Shown here one piece after another: positions 36,317 through 44,759 of a stretch of DNA of 64,000 nt (position 1 is the first letter of the stretch; the number at the start of each line of letters is the position of its first letter). Source of the DNA: Nonlabens xylanidelens (GTDB lineage: Bacteria > Bacteroidota > Bacteroidia > Flavobacteriales > Flavobacteriaceae); NCBI RefSeq assembly GCF_002934445.1, contig NZ_PTJE01000003.1:405667-469666 (forward strand). Reading direction: 5' to 3'. Made by a program: the position numbers and the translations under genes. A model generated the notes under the pieces. It was not told the DNA's origin and did no database searches. It saw only the letters and a program-made list of their open reading frames with translations.

Positions 36317-38008
36317 ATGCAACTTTCTGAACAAGAAATCGTACGCCGTGAGAAACTCGGCAAGCTGCGCGAGATGGGAATAGATCCTTATCCAGCGGCA
36401 CTTTATCCAGTAGATAATACGTCTAAAAAGATTAAAGCCGATTTCCAGGAAGGTAAACAGGTAGTAATCGCTGGTCGATTAATGCGTAAGAAGATTCAAG
36501 GGAAAGCCTCTTTTGGTGAGATTCAAGATGCAGACGGTCGTATTCAAGTATATTTTAACCGCGACGAGATATGTCCTGGTGATGATAAATCTATGTATAA
36601 TGACGTGTTTAAAAAGTTACTGGACCTAGGAGATTTTATAGGTATTAAAGGAGAGCTTTTTAAAACACAAGTAGGTGAGATTACGGTTAATATTAAAGAA
36701 TATACTTTATTAAGTAAATCTTTAAAACCATTACCACTACCTAAAACAGATGCTGAAGGAAAGACTTATGACGAGTTTAATGATCCTGAAATGCGTTACA
36801 GACAGCGCTATGCTGACCTTGCTGTAAACCCACACGTTAAAGAGGTTTTTATTAAAAGAACTAAACTTTTTAATGCTATGCGATCGTTCTTTAACGACCG
36901 CGAATATTTTGAGGTAGAGACTCCTATTTTACAACCTATTCCAGGTGGAGCGTCTGCACGTCCATTTATAACACACCACAACTCTCTAGACATGCCTCTT
37001 TATATGCGTATCGCAAATGAGCTGTATTTAAAGAGACTTATAGTAGGTGGTTTTGATGGTGTTTATGAATTCAGTAAAAACTTCCGTAATGAAGGAATGG
37101 ATCGTACACACAATCCAGAATTTACTGCCATGGAAATCTATGTAGCCTATAAAGACTACAACTGGATGATGGATTTTACAGAAAAGTTATTAGAAAACTG
37201 TGCTGTAAAAGTAAATGGGGCAACGACGAGCCAATTTGGTGAGCATACTATAGAATGGAAAGCGCCTTACCCTAGAGTAACCATGCGCCAGTCTATCATT
37301 GATTTTACTGGGTTTGATATCCATGGAAAAAGTGAAGAAGAGTTGTTCGCTTTCGCGAAAGCGGAAGGAATAGAAGTAGATGCAACCATGGGTAAAGGAA
37401 AGCTTATCGATGAGATTTTTGGAGAAAAATGTGAAGGACAGTACATACAACCTACTTTTATCACAGACTATCCTAAAGAAATGTCACCGTTATGTAAGCA
37501 ACATCGTGATAATCCTGAATTAACAGAGCGTTTTGAATTAATGGTTTGTGGTAAAGAGATAGCAAATGCATACTCTGAGTTAAATGACCCTATTGATCAA
37601 AGAGAACGTTTTGAAGCACAATTAAAACTAGCAGATCGTGGTGATGACGAGGCTATGTTTATAGATCAAGATTTCTTGAGAGCTCTAGAATATGGAATGC
37701 CTCCTACCTCAGGATTAGGAATAGGTATGGACCGTTTGATCATGTATCTTACAAACAACCCTTCTATACAAGAAGTACTTTTCTTCCCTCAAATGAAGCC
37801 AGAAAACACAACAAGTGTAGAGCTTAACGAAGATGAAAAACACGTTTTTGAACTACTTTCTAAGTCTGGTAAAATTGAGCTAGCTGCTCTTAAAGATCAA
37901 GCTGGTTTAAGTGGTAAGAAATGGGACAAATCTATTAAAGGACTTACAGGTAAAAAAGTCGCAAAGGTTTCTAAAACTGAAGACGGACTTTTTGTAGAAG
38001 TAGTTTAA
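36317..38008 (+). CDS. lysS: Lysyl-tRNA synthetase, class II
   Basis: 563 aa from the ATG at 36317 (MQLSEQEIVRREKLGKLREM); longer in-frame starts precede the promoter and are rejected. OB-fold anticodon domain about 50-160, class II core with motif 2 FRNEGMDRTHNPEFTAMEIY and motif 3 GLGIGMDRLIMYL. About 60 extra residues follow motif 3 (HVFELLSKSGKIELAALKDQ onward), a winged-helix-like tail frequent in Bacteroidota LysS. The iterated palindrome encodes FAFAKAE inside the catalytic-domain insertion. Confidence 0.97.
   Translation: MQLSEQEIVRREKLGKLREMGIDPYPAALYPVDNTSKKIKADFQEGKQVVIAGRLMRKKIQGKASFGEIQDADGRIQVYFNRDEICPGDDKSMYNDVFKKLLDLGDFIGIKGELFKTQVGEITVNIKEYTLLSKSLKPLPLPKTDAEGKTYDEFNDPEMRYRQRYADLAVNPHVKEVFIKRTKLFNAMRSFFNDREYFEVETPILQPIPGGASARPFITHHNSLDMPLYMRIANELYLKRLIVGGFDGVYEFSKNFRNEGMDRTHNPEFTAMEIYVAYKDYNWMMDFTEKLLENCAVKVNGATTSQFGEHTIEWKAPYPRVTMRQSIIDFTGFDIHGKSEEELFAFAKAEGIEVDATMGKGKLIDEIFGEKCEGQYIQPTFITDYPKEMSPLCKQHRDNPELTERFELMVCGKEIANAYSELNDPIDQRERFEAQLKLADRGDDEAMFIDQDFLRALEYGMPPTSGLGIGMDRLIMYLTNNPSIQEVLFFPQMKPENTTSVELNEDEKHVFELLSKSGKIELAALKDQAGLSGKKWDKSIKGLTGKKVAKVSKTEDGLFVEVV
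37349..37362. repeat. Iterated palindrome copy 10 (in lysS)
   Basis: Exact 14-mer, AFAKA frame. Confidence 0.95.
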
Positions 38009-38026
38009 AACTTCACTACTCCATTT

Positions 38027-38064
38027 AAAACCTGCTGATTTAAATAAATCAGCAGGTTTTTTTT
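38027..38064 (+). terminator. lysS terminator
   Basis: AAACCTGCTGATTTA-AA-TAAATCAGCAGGTTT followed by T-tract. Confidence 0.9.
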
Positions 38065-38170
38065 TGATTTTTTTTTCAGAAGCTCTTAAATTATATTTAA
38101 TTCTAAAAAGACTTCTTAAATAAGTTTTTTGAAGCTTTTAATAAAATACACTTGATCATGATCCATGACG

Positions 38171-38201
38171 TTGTTTTAGATAATTAATATGAATACATTT
38201 G
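38171..38201 (+). promoter_or_regulatory. Promoter of OmpH-like gene
   Basis: TTG (38171-38173), 20-base spacer, TACATTTG (38194-38201); the ATG follows 21 bases later. Confidence 0.65.
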
Positions 38202-38222
38202 GCAAAATTTAAAAAACCACAA

Positions 38223-38789
38223 ATGAAAAAATTTATCGCCCTAGCAGTTATTTTAATAGGCGCAGCATCTTGTCAAGAATCTCAAAAAATAGCATTTGTA
38301 GACAGTGAAAAAGTCTATGAAGAATATCAAGAAAAAATTGACCTTGAAGCAGTAATAATAAAGAAACAAGAAGATTTTAAAAAGAAGACAGATAGTCTAG
38401 GAATGGCTTACCAAATGGAAGCAGCACCTATGCAGGCAAAATTTAGTAGACTAAGCCAGCAGCAGCAACTAAACAATCCTGAGATAGTAGCATTTAGTCA
38501 AAAATGGCAAATGGTAGAGTCTCAAATGAAGGCTCAAGAGCAAAGTATGCAAGAGCAACTAGACAAAGATTTAAAAGAACTAAATACTCATGTAGAAGAG
38601 TTTATTGCATCTCATGCAAAAAAGAACAATTACTCTTTTGTATTCGGTAAAAATAACTCTGGCGGATTAGTTTATGGAAATGAAGCTAGTGATATTACTG
38701 AAACCGTAATCACAGAATTAAATAAAGCTTATAACAGTGAAGGTGATTCAAAAACGACAAGTTCTGAGACATCAACAAAAACTGATTAA
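38223..38789 (+). CDS. OmpH/Skp-like lipoprotein
   Basis: 188 aa from the ATG at 38223, which gives a lipoprotein signal (LAVILIGAASCQES). IAFVDSEKVYEEYQEKIDLE is the typical OmpH/Skp opening, followed by a long Gln-rich coiled coil (residues 40-120) and NYSFVFGKNNSGGLVYG, the C-terminal body strand. Likely a periplasmic chaperone or cell-envelope scaffold. Lipid anchoring differs from soluble Skp but is common in Bacteroidota. Own promoter and terminator. Confidence 0.88.
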   Translation: MKKFIALAVILIGAASCQESQKIAFVDSEKVYEEYQEKIDLEAVIIKKQEDFKKKTDSLGMAYQMEAAPMQAKFSRLSQQQQLNNPEIVAFSQKWQMVESQMKAQEQSMQEQLDKDLKELNTHVEEFIASHAKKNNYSFVFGKNNSGGLVYGNEASDITETVITELNKAYNSEGDSKTTSSETSTKTD

Positions 38790-38838
38790 TCTGATCAAAA
38801 CTGATCATTATCAACAGTTTACATATTGTTTAAATTAT

Positions 38839-38869
38839 AAAGTCATGCCCAGTGCATGACTTTTTTTTG
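38839..38869 (+). terminator. Terminator after OmpH-like gene
   Basis: AGTCATGC-CCAGT-GCATGACT followed by eight T. Confidence 0.85.
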
Positions 38870-38932
38870 TGCTTTCATTAAACCTTATTGAAAATATCAT
38901 GTCATAGAATTGTAACATTAAAACATAAACAC

Positions 38933-39355
38933 ATGAAAAAGATATTGTTTTTATTAGCTATTTTAAGTGTAGGAATTACACAAGCTAACAACGGAAAAAA
39001 AGATCGTACTCCAGAGCAAATTGCTTCTATACAATCTAAGAAAATGACTCTAGTTTTAGACCTAGACTCTAAACAACAATCTCAAGTTGAAAAACTATTA
39101 TTAGTAGAAGCGAAAGATCGCAAGTCTAATAAAATGAAAAGAGAAGACAGAGAAAAACTTACTGAAGAACAAAGGTTCACAAAGTCTGAAGCTGCTCTTG
39201 AAAAAAAGATTGCCATGAAACGTGAAATGAAAAGCATTCTTAATGCTGATCAATATGCTAAATGGGAAAAGATGATGGCAAAGCGATCTAAAGGAAAAAA
39301 AAGAGGTGGCAAGCACAGAAAAGGACAAGATGAAAAAAGAGGAAATCGTAACTAG
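38933..39355 (+). CDS. Exported basic helical protein (Spy/CpxP-like)
   Basis: 140 aa from the ATG at 38933 with signal peptide FLLAILSVGITQA. Helical hairpin pattern with TPEQIASIQSKKMTLVLDLD, TEEQRFTKSEAALEKK and LNADQYAKWEKMM resembles Spy/CpxP periplasmic chaperones (LTxxQ-like motifs). C terminus is extremely basic (Lys/Arg/Gly). It is followed by a terminator and then a second short helical secreted protein. Confidence 0.7.
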   Translation: MKKILFLLAILSVGITQANNGKKDRTPEQIASIQSKKMTLVLDLDSKQQSQVEKLLLVEAKDRKSNKMKREDREKLTEEQRFTKSEAALEKKIAMKREMKSILNADQYAKWEKMMAKRSKGKKRGGKHRKGQDEKRGNRN

Positions 39356-39403
39356 TCAATCTTAAAGTAATTAACTAACAACGTATTACTTTCCCTTTTT
39401 ACT

Positions 39404-39435
39404 AAAGCTGGATTCTTAATTGAGTCCAGCTTTTT
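39404..39435 (+). terminator. Terminator between the two helical secreted proteins
   Basis: AAAGCTGGA-loop-TCCAGCTTT followed by TTATTTT. Confidence 0.75.
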
Positions 39436-39486
39436 ATTTTATTATCCAAATAAATTCTTATTTTTAGAAACTAGAAAACACCCATC

Positions 39487-39858
39487 ATGAAAAAAGTATT
39501 ATTTATTGCGGCTGTTCTTGCCAGTTCTGTGACGTTTGCACAACAAGAAATAAGCCCAGCACAACAAGAATTAAGTAGAAAAACTACTGCTAGAGTCCAA
39601 GATTTTAATTCTAAAATGGATGCTAAAGTTGATAAGATTATGGATATTACTAATTTAGAAAGTGATAAACGCAGTCAACTGAGTGAAATAGTCACTACTA
39701 AAGAAAGTAGACTAGATCGCCTTGCTCGTGAAGGAAAAGAAGCTACTGATGTTCAAGGTAGAAAAAACGACATCATGAATGCGTATCAAACACAATTAAA
39801 ACAACTTTTAGGTGATTCTAAATACAATTTACTACAAAGTAAAGTAAGCCCTAAATAG
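39487..39858 (+). CDS. Small exported helical protein, unknown function
   Basis: 123 aa, signal peptide 1-18 (LASSVTFAQ). Mature part is Gln/Lys/Asp-rich helix: ARVQDFNSKMDAKVDKIMDI and NAYQTQLKQLLGDSKYNLLQ. Similar in style to the preceding Spy-like protein (hydrophobic-poor helices ending in a conserved L-x-x-x-K-Y pattern), so possibly a distant relative. Own terminator. Confidence 0.65.
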   Translation: MKKVLFIAAVLASSVTFAQQEISPAQQELSRKTTARVQDFNSKMDAKVDKIMDITNLESDKRSQLSEIVTTKESRLDRLAREGKEATDVQGRKNDIMNAYQTQLKQLLGDSKYNLLQSKVSPK

Positions 39859-39876
39859 TTACTATTTTATAAGCAT

Positions 39877-39909
39877 AAAAAAACCGCTCTTTTCAAGAGC
39901 GGTTTTTTT
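39877..39909. terminator. Bidirectional terminator
   Basis: AAAAACCGCTCTT-TTC-AAGAGCGGTTTTTT. Its core CCGCTCTT/AAGAGCGG is nearly the same as the terminator at 22058-22088. Confidence 0.9.
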
Positions 39910-39925
39910 ATGCTTTAATTTTAAA

Positions 39926-40423
39926 TTACATAGTATGGGCAAGATAAACGACTCCATAAGAAAAACTACAAAGCACCACTTCCTTATTCCACGTTTTTAA
40001 AATATCAAACTTGCTTGTGTTCAAAGGAGTTAAAAGACCCAAAAACCAAAAGAGTAAAGAAAGTCCGATATCCCAAAAATCAAAATGTCCGTTTGTAATC
40101 CCAGTATATTGTAACAGCTCCATACCTACACAAAAGACTAAAGGAAGAAAGTATAAAAAGATTTTCTGATCTCTAATTTTAAAAAACAAATTCTTAGAAG
40201 TGAGTGTAATAGTAAATATCCATAATGCCTCAGGTAAAGAATAAACAATTAATTCTGGCAGTGGCATTGCGGTTCTAACTGTAGATTTAATCGCCGTAAA
40301 AGATTCTTGTGTAAACAGATAGATCCATAATTGATTTATGAGTGTGTAGTCCGTTCTATAAAAGGTATAGATAAACAATGCAATAAACATTGTAATAGCG
40401 ATTAAAAAATTTCTTTTAATCAT
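39926..40423 (-). CDS. Integral membrane protein, VanZ-like pattern
   Basis: 165 aa with about five membrane segments. GMELLQYTGITNGHFDFWDI resembles the ExxQ ... DxxD pattern of VanZ-like proteins. The gene overlaps the methyltransferase gene by 4 bases and is transcribed with it. Function unknown. Confidence 0.6.
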   Translation of the reverse strand: MIKRNFLIAITMFIALFIYTFYRTDYTLINQLWIYLFTQESFTAIKSTVRTAMPLPELIVYSLPEALWIFTITLTSKNLFFKIRDQKIFLYFLPLVFCVGMELLQYTGITNGHFDFWDIGLSLLFWFLGLLTPLNTSKFDILKTWNKEVVLCSFSYGVVYLAHTM

Positions 40424-41010
40424 GGCTTTTTATAGATCAACAGTTTAAAATATCGCAGTCTACTAAAATGTATTTGTTCCTTGAGCTCTATTTTTTTTAA
40501 AGCTTTTAAATCCTTTAAGTAAAAAGCAGATTTGAAATGAAAAATAGGAGAAAACAATTGAAAAGCACGATCTATATATCCCAAAAAGTTATTGGGTGTA
40601 AAATGATTGAGTAGTATTAAAGAGCCATCTTTTTTTAAAACACGACAGCATTCTTCTAGCATTTTTTCTGGATGCTCTACCACAGCAATTACATGAGATA
40701 GAACAATATAATCAAAGCAATGATCTTCAAATTCTAGTTGCTCACCACTCATATGCAACAATTGCATTTCTTGCGTTGCATAATCAATAGCCTTAGAAAG
40801 CATGCTCTTAGAGGTATCTATACCTATAAGAGCATGCTTTTTATAAAGTCCTAAATGAGTTCCATTTCCTACTCCTATTTCTAACAACTTACCATGATCT
40901 AGTAAATTTATCTCTTCAAATAATCGGCGTTTTTGAGGCCGCAAGAATACATCCACAATGGGATATAGTTTAGAAAACCTATCGTAGAATTTTATGGAAG
41001 ATGTACTCAA
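40420..41010 (-). CDS. Class I SAM methyltransferase, phospholipid/PmtA-like
   Basis: 196 aa. Motif I LLEIGVGNGTHLGLY (about 40), motif II LIGIDTSKSMLSKA, then FDYIVLSHVIAVVEHPEKML and LKKDGSLILLNHF. The sequence YDRFSKLYPIVDVFLRPQKR at the start recalls phosphatidylethanolamine N-methyltransferases. No ATG is in place; TTG at 41010 is the probable start. It overlaps the VanZ-like gene downstream by 4 bases. Confidence 0.82.
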   Translation of the reverse strand: MSTSSIKFYDRFSKLYPIVDVFLRPQKRRLFEEINLLDHGKLLEIGVGNGTHLGLYKKHALIGIDTSKSMLSKAIDYATQEMQLLHMSGEQLEFEDHCFDYIVLSHVIAVVEHPEKMLEECCRVLKKDGSLILLNHFTPNNFLGYIDRAFQLFSPIFHFKSAFYLKDLKALKKIELKEQIHFSRLRYFKLLIYKKP

Positions 41011-41038
41011 AATTAAGAATAGTATTTGTTGTTATTCT

Positions 41039-41052
41039 GCTTTCGCGAAAGC
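41039..41052. repeat. Iterated palindrome copy 11 (intergenic, behind hemL)
   Basis: Exact 14-mer, 5 bases past the hemL stop and just before the methyltransferase gene start. Confidence 0.95.
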
Positions 41053-41056
41053 AAAA

Positions 41057-42349
41057 TTACCATCCTGCAACCACTTCTCTACTCGCTTCTATAGTCTTGT
41101 CTAGGTCTTCATAACTCAATGCGTCATTTAAGAAGTAAGATTCAAAAGCACTAGGAGGCAAATAAATACCGTGGTCTAGTAATCCATGGAAATATTTTTT
41201 AAACCACTCATTATTACCTGTCGCTGCACTTGCAAAATCCACCACTTCTTGATCTGTAAAATGAACAGACATCATTGAACCGATACGGTTAATTTTATAA
41301 TCCATTCCTTTTTCAGAAAGAACAGTATCAATTCCTTTATGCAGATATTCTGTCTTTGCAGCTAGATTATCATAAACACTAGGGTTGTTATTTAAATAAG
41401 TCAACATCGCAAGACCAGCACTCATCGCTAGCGGATTACCACTTAAAGTACCTGCCTGATAAACTGGACCTAATGGTGCTAGATGATTCATAATTTCTTG
41501 TTTCGCAGCAAATGCACCTACTGGTAAACCACCACCTATTACTTTTCCATAAGTAACAATATCTGCTTTTACACCAGTAATTTCTTGAGCGCCACCACGA
41601 GCTAGTCTGAAACCAGTCATTACCTCATCAAAAATAAATAATGCTTCATGCTCATCACATAAAGATCTTATACCTTCTAGAAAACCTTCTTTCGGCAATA
41701 CACAACCCATGTTACCTGCAATAGGCTCAATAATGACACAGGCTATTTCACCTTTATTTTGCTTAAATATATCTGCAACTTGTTCTAAATTATTATAGTC
41801 TGCAAGTAGAGTGTCTTTTGCAGTTCCTTGAGTAACACCTGGACTGTTAGGGCTACCGAAAGTTACCGCACCACTACCTGCTTGTATTAAGAAAGAATCA
41901 CTATGACCATGATAACACCCAGCAAATTTAATAATCTTATCACGTCCTGTATAACCACGCGCTAGTCGTACAGCACTCATACAAGCTTCTGTACCAGAGT
42001 TAACCATTCTTATTTGGTCTACATTAGGCGCCATAGATACGGCTAGCTTTGCTATTTCAGTCTCAATAGCAGTAGGCATTCCATAAGAAGTACCTTTTTC
42101 TGTAGCTTTAATTACTGCCTCAACAACTGGTTCAAAAGCGTGACCCAAAATCATAGGTCCCCATGATGCGATGTAATCTATAATCTGGTGTCCATCTTCT
42201 GTTTGTAAATACGCACCTTTTGCACGCTCTACAAATACAGGGTCTCCACCTACCGCATTAAACGCACGCACTGGAGAGTTGACTCCACCTGGAATATATT
42301 TTTTTGCTTCTTGAAAAAGCGCACTACTTCTTTGATATATAAATGACAT
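41057..42349 (-). CDS. hemL: Glutamate-1-semialdehyde 2,1-aminomutase
   Basis: 430 aa. Converts glutamate-1-semialdehyde to 5-aminolevulinate in tetrapyrrole synthesis; PLP enzyme. Motifs [13 protein letters not shown] (start), [39 protein letters not shown] and the PLP-Lys [14 protein letters not shown]. Full length. Probably co-transcribed with the glucosaminidase/LysM gene 13 bases upstream. Confidence 0.97.
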   Translation of the reverse strand: MSFIYQRSSALFQEAKKYIPGGVNSPVRAFNAVGGDPVFVERAKGAYLQTEDGHQIIDYIASWGPMILGHAFEPVVEAVIKATEKGTSYGMPTAIETEIAKLAVSMAPNVDQIRMVNSGTEACMSAVRLARGYTGRDKIIKFAGCYHGHSDSFLIQAGSGAVTFGSPNSPGVTQGTAKDTLLADYNNLEQVADIFKQNKGEIACVIIEPIAGNMGCVLPKEGFLEGIRSLCDEHEALFIFDEVMTGFRLARGGAQEITGVKADIVTYGKVIGGGLPVGAFAAKQEIMNHLAPLGPVYQAGTLSGNPLAMSAGLAMLTYLNNNPSVYDNLAAKTEYLHKGIDTVLSEKGMDYKINRIGSMMSVHFTDQEVVDFASAATGNNEWFKKYFHGLLDHGIYLPPSAFESYFLNDALSYEDLDKTIEASREVVAGW

Positions 42350-42362
42350 GAAAAATGTATAA

Positions 42363-43208
42363 TTATTTAACGATAAGTGCTTGACCTACACTTAGCACGT
42401 TAGTTTTTAATTTATTAAGTTTTTTAAGCTTATCAACAGTTGTATTGTACCTCTTAGACACACTGTATAAGGTATCTCCTTTAACAACTACATGTTGCTT
42501 TGTAAATCCAGATGTATTGTTTTCTTTTACCTCTTCTATAACTCTAGGCTTCTCATCTACAGCTTTACCTAAAGCAATATTATCATATTGATACAATTCA
42601 TATCTCTCGATAAGACTTATTAATTTTTGAGGATACCTCTTATCTGTAGCATATCCTGCTTTTCTTAAACCTCTAGCCCATCCTTTATAATCGTCCTGAT
42701 CTAGTTCAAAAAGACCTGCATATCTTTTACGGTCTTTTAAAAATAAGGAGTGATCGCGATAAGAATAACTCGCATCGTTATACGTACGGAAACATTCTTG
42801 ATCTTCATCATCATCGTGATAGATGCGACCACCAGTCCAGCCCGTATGGCATTTGATACCGAAGTGATTATTTGCCTCTACAGCTAGTCTACCGTTTCCA
42901 GAGCCACTTTCTAATACTCCTTGCGCTAGTGTAATACTAGCAGGTATTTTATAAAGTTTCATTTCCTTCATTGCGATATCCTTAAAATCGTCTATGTAGT
43001 TAGCAACTTTATCTTTACTACGTGGGCTTGTGGTAGTAGTTACTTTATCTTCATCATCTGTAACAACTACTGGTGTTGTTTTATCAGCTGTGCTTGATGT
43101 TGTAGTCGTTTTAGGTTTTGTTGTTCTTACGCTCTTTTTTGATCCACATGAGGTAAGTAGCATTCCTGCTACCATTAAAGAGCAAAGTAGTCTATAGTTG
43201 GTTTTCAT
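42363..43208 (-). CDS. Glucosaminidase (FlgJ-like) lipoprotein with LysM
   Basis: 281 aa. Lipoprotein signal [15 protein letters not shown], Thr/Lys-rich linker, endo-beta-N-acetylglucosaminidase domain about 85-215 ([20 protein letters not shown], then [12 protein letters not shown]), and a C-terminal LysM ([20 protein letters not shown]). It should cut peptidoglycan at the outer periplasmic face. The catalytic Glu is in VLESGSG. Its start overlaps the PLP-enzyme gene by 17 bases. Confidence 0.92.
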   Translation of the reverse strand: MKTNYRLLCSLMVAGMLLTSCGSKKSVRTTKPKTTTTSSTADKTTPVVVTDDEDKVTTTTSPRSKDKVANYIDDFKDIAMKEMKLYKIPASITLAQGVLESGSGNGRLAVEANNHFGIKCHTGWTGGRIYHDDDEDQECFRTYNDASYSYRDHSLFLKDRKRYAGLFELDQDDYKGWARGLRKAGYATDKRYPQKLISLIERYELYQYDNIALGKAVDEKPRVIEEVKENNTSGFTKQHVVVKGDTLYSVSKRYNTTVDKLKKLNKLKTNVLSVGQALIVK

Positions 43209-44139
43209 AGCTTATCTTAAGACGTCGTTTTTTTTCTAACACTTTGTTATATCCAGTGATAGATTGTAAACCACCAGTATGAATGGCTAAAATACGAGTT
43301 TTCCCATTGATAACGCTACTCTCCACCATTTGTTCTATGCCGTACATCATTTTTGCGGTATAAATAGGTTCTAGTGGTATTCCGCTTTCGCGAAAGCGGA
43401 TATTCATATAATCAATCAATCGATCATCTGACTTTGCATAACCACCAAAAGCGATTTCATCAATCACCTCAAATTCTTTTCCATGGGTATACTTTTCAAT
43501 TTCAGATCGCATAAAATCTCCCTTTAAGGCAGAGAATACCATCACTTTTTGATGCGGCGCAGCACTGTTTATGATTCCAGCAGCTGTACCACCAGTTCCT
43601 GCAGCAACACAAATGATATCATAATTCTCTTTATCGCTTTCTGTAAGAATCTCTTGTGTTCCTTTTACAGCAAGCTCATTAGTACCACCTTCTGGAATGT
43701 TGTAAAAATTACCGAATAAGACTTTCATTTCTTCCAGAAACAAATCTGTTTCTTTATCTCTATATTTCTCGCGCGTGACAAAATGAAATTTCATTCCATC
43801 TACATGCGCTTGTCTTAAAGTAGCATTTCCAGCAAGTGTTTTATTGAGGTCTGCTCCTAACTCTTCACCACGGATAATACCTATGACCTTAATCCCTAGC
43901 AATTTACCTGCAGCTGCTGTAGCTGCTATGTGGTTAGAAAAAGCACCACCATAAGTAAGAATGGTATCCTGACCTAATTCTTGCGCCTGTAGAAGATTGT
44001 ATTTTAATTTACGTAATTTATTACCAGACACTTCTTTATGTAATAAATCATCTCTCTTCATGTCCATCTCTATGTCTAGATCTCGATAAGATTTAAACCT
44101 CTCATTAACGGAATCTTGAGATTTAAAAAGTCTATTCAT
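43192..44139 (-). CDS. PLP-dependent ACC deaminase / D-cysteine desulfhydrase family enzyme
   Basis: 315 aa from the ATG at 44139 (MNRLFKSQDSVNERF); starts at 44145 and 44157 are also possible. Fold type II PLP enzyme: PLP-Lys in LHKEVSGNKLRKLKYNLLQA, then TYGGAFSNHIAATAAAGKLLG and VAAGTGGTAAGI. Could act on 1-aminocyclopropane-1-carboxylate or D-cysteine; sequence alone does not decide. The iterated palindrome encodes IRFRESGIP, close to the substrate-loop region. Confidence 0.9.
   Translation of the reverse strand: MNRLFKSQDSVNERFKSYRDLDIEMDMKRDDLLHKEVSGNKLRKLKYNLLQAQELGQDTILTYGGAFSNHIAATAAAGKLLGIKVIGIIRGEELGADLNKTLAGNATLRQAHVDGMKFHFVTREKYRDKETDLFLEEMKVLFGNFYNIPEGGTNELAVKGTQEILTESDKENYDIICVAAGTGGTAAGIINSAAPHQKVMVFSALKGDFMRSEIEKYTHGKEFEVIDEIAFGGYAKSDDRLIDYMNIRFRESGIPLEPIYTAKMMYGIEQMVESSVINGKTRILAIHTGGLQSITGYNKVLEKKRRLKISYENQL
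43384..43397. repeat. Iterated palindrome copy 12 (in PLP enzyme gene)
   Basis: Exact core within a 20-bp perfect palindrome, RFRES frame. Confidence 0.95.
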
Positions 44140-44473
44140 GCGCATACTTCTTACCATAGAATTTAAAAAAGGATAACAACTTTCTCTCTTTTAAATAATC
44201 TAAATTACTTTCATTTAAATAAGCTTCTCTTTCAAATACTATGTTTCTATAAGCCTTATGATGGTTCATATATCGCATGAGATTAAATAGGTAATCGAGA
44301 CCATACCATAAATAAAAAAATACGACTAATAATTCCTTTTGTTGAACGGCGTGAATGTTCTCATGATTCATAAAAACAGCATCCGTCAATTTACTTTTAT
44401 TACTTACTAGTAAAAAAGGCCACAGCGTCATGCCGCTATATTTTTTAAGATATTTTGATTTTAAAGGAATCAT
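44132..44473 (-). CDS. Small protein with HENIH metallopeptidase-like motif
   Basis: 113 aa. VFMNHENIHAVQQKELLVVF contains HExxH-type HENIH, followed by a hydrophobic helix (VVFFYLWYGLDYLF) and, about 30 residues on, FEREAY with a possible third ligand. This resembles a very small membrane-embedded zinc protease, but no family is recognised. Stop overlaps the next gene's start by 8 bases. A TAnnTTTG element ends 4 bases before the ATG, suggesting a leaderless message. Confidence 0.6.
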   Translation of the reverse strand: MIPLKSKYLKKYSGMTLWPFLLVSNKSKLTDAVFMNHENIHAVQQKELLVVFFYLWYGLDYLFNLMRYMNHHKAYRNIVFEREAYLNESNLDYLKERKLLSFFKFYGKKYAHE

Positions 44474-44477
44474 ATCG

Positions 44478-44485
44478 CAAAGTTA
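44478..44485 (-). promoter_or_regulatory. Candidate -7 promoter element for HENIH gene
   Basis: TAACTTTG on the minus strand, 4 bases before the ATG at 44473. Confidence 0.45.
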
Positions 44486-44591
44486 TTGAATTAGCTTGTG
44501 CTATCGTAAATCCTAAGAAATCATTTACCCTTACTTAAAACCAATCTCGTTGCAATTCTTATATCTCTAGCAACTATTGTATTTTTATAGC

Positions 44592-44753
44592 ATGAAGAAG
44601 ATTATTCCCGTAGAAGAAGGCGATTATTACTTGACACCAGAAGGATACCGTTGTTTTACAGAGCAATACCATCTTAAAAGAGGTTATTGTTGTGAGAGCG
44701 GTTGCCGTCACTGCCCATACGGATACGATAAAAAGACAAACAGCCAAAACTAA
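44592..44753 (+). CDS. DUF5522-like Cys-rich small protein
   Basis: 53 aa: MKKIIPVEEGDYYLTPEGYR ... KRGYCCESGCRHCPYGY. The CC-x3-C-x2-C cluster and the GYCC..GCRHCPYG core match the short DUF5522 family, which might bind a metal or cluster. It ends 6 bases before hutU, so it is probably co-transcribed with it. Confidence 0.8.
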   Translation: MKKIIPVEEGDYYLTPEGYRCFTEQYHLKRGYCCESGCRHCPYGYDKKTNSQN

Positions 44754-44759
44754 GAATTC

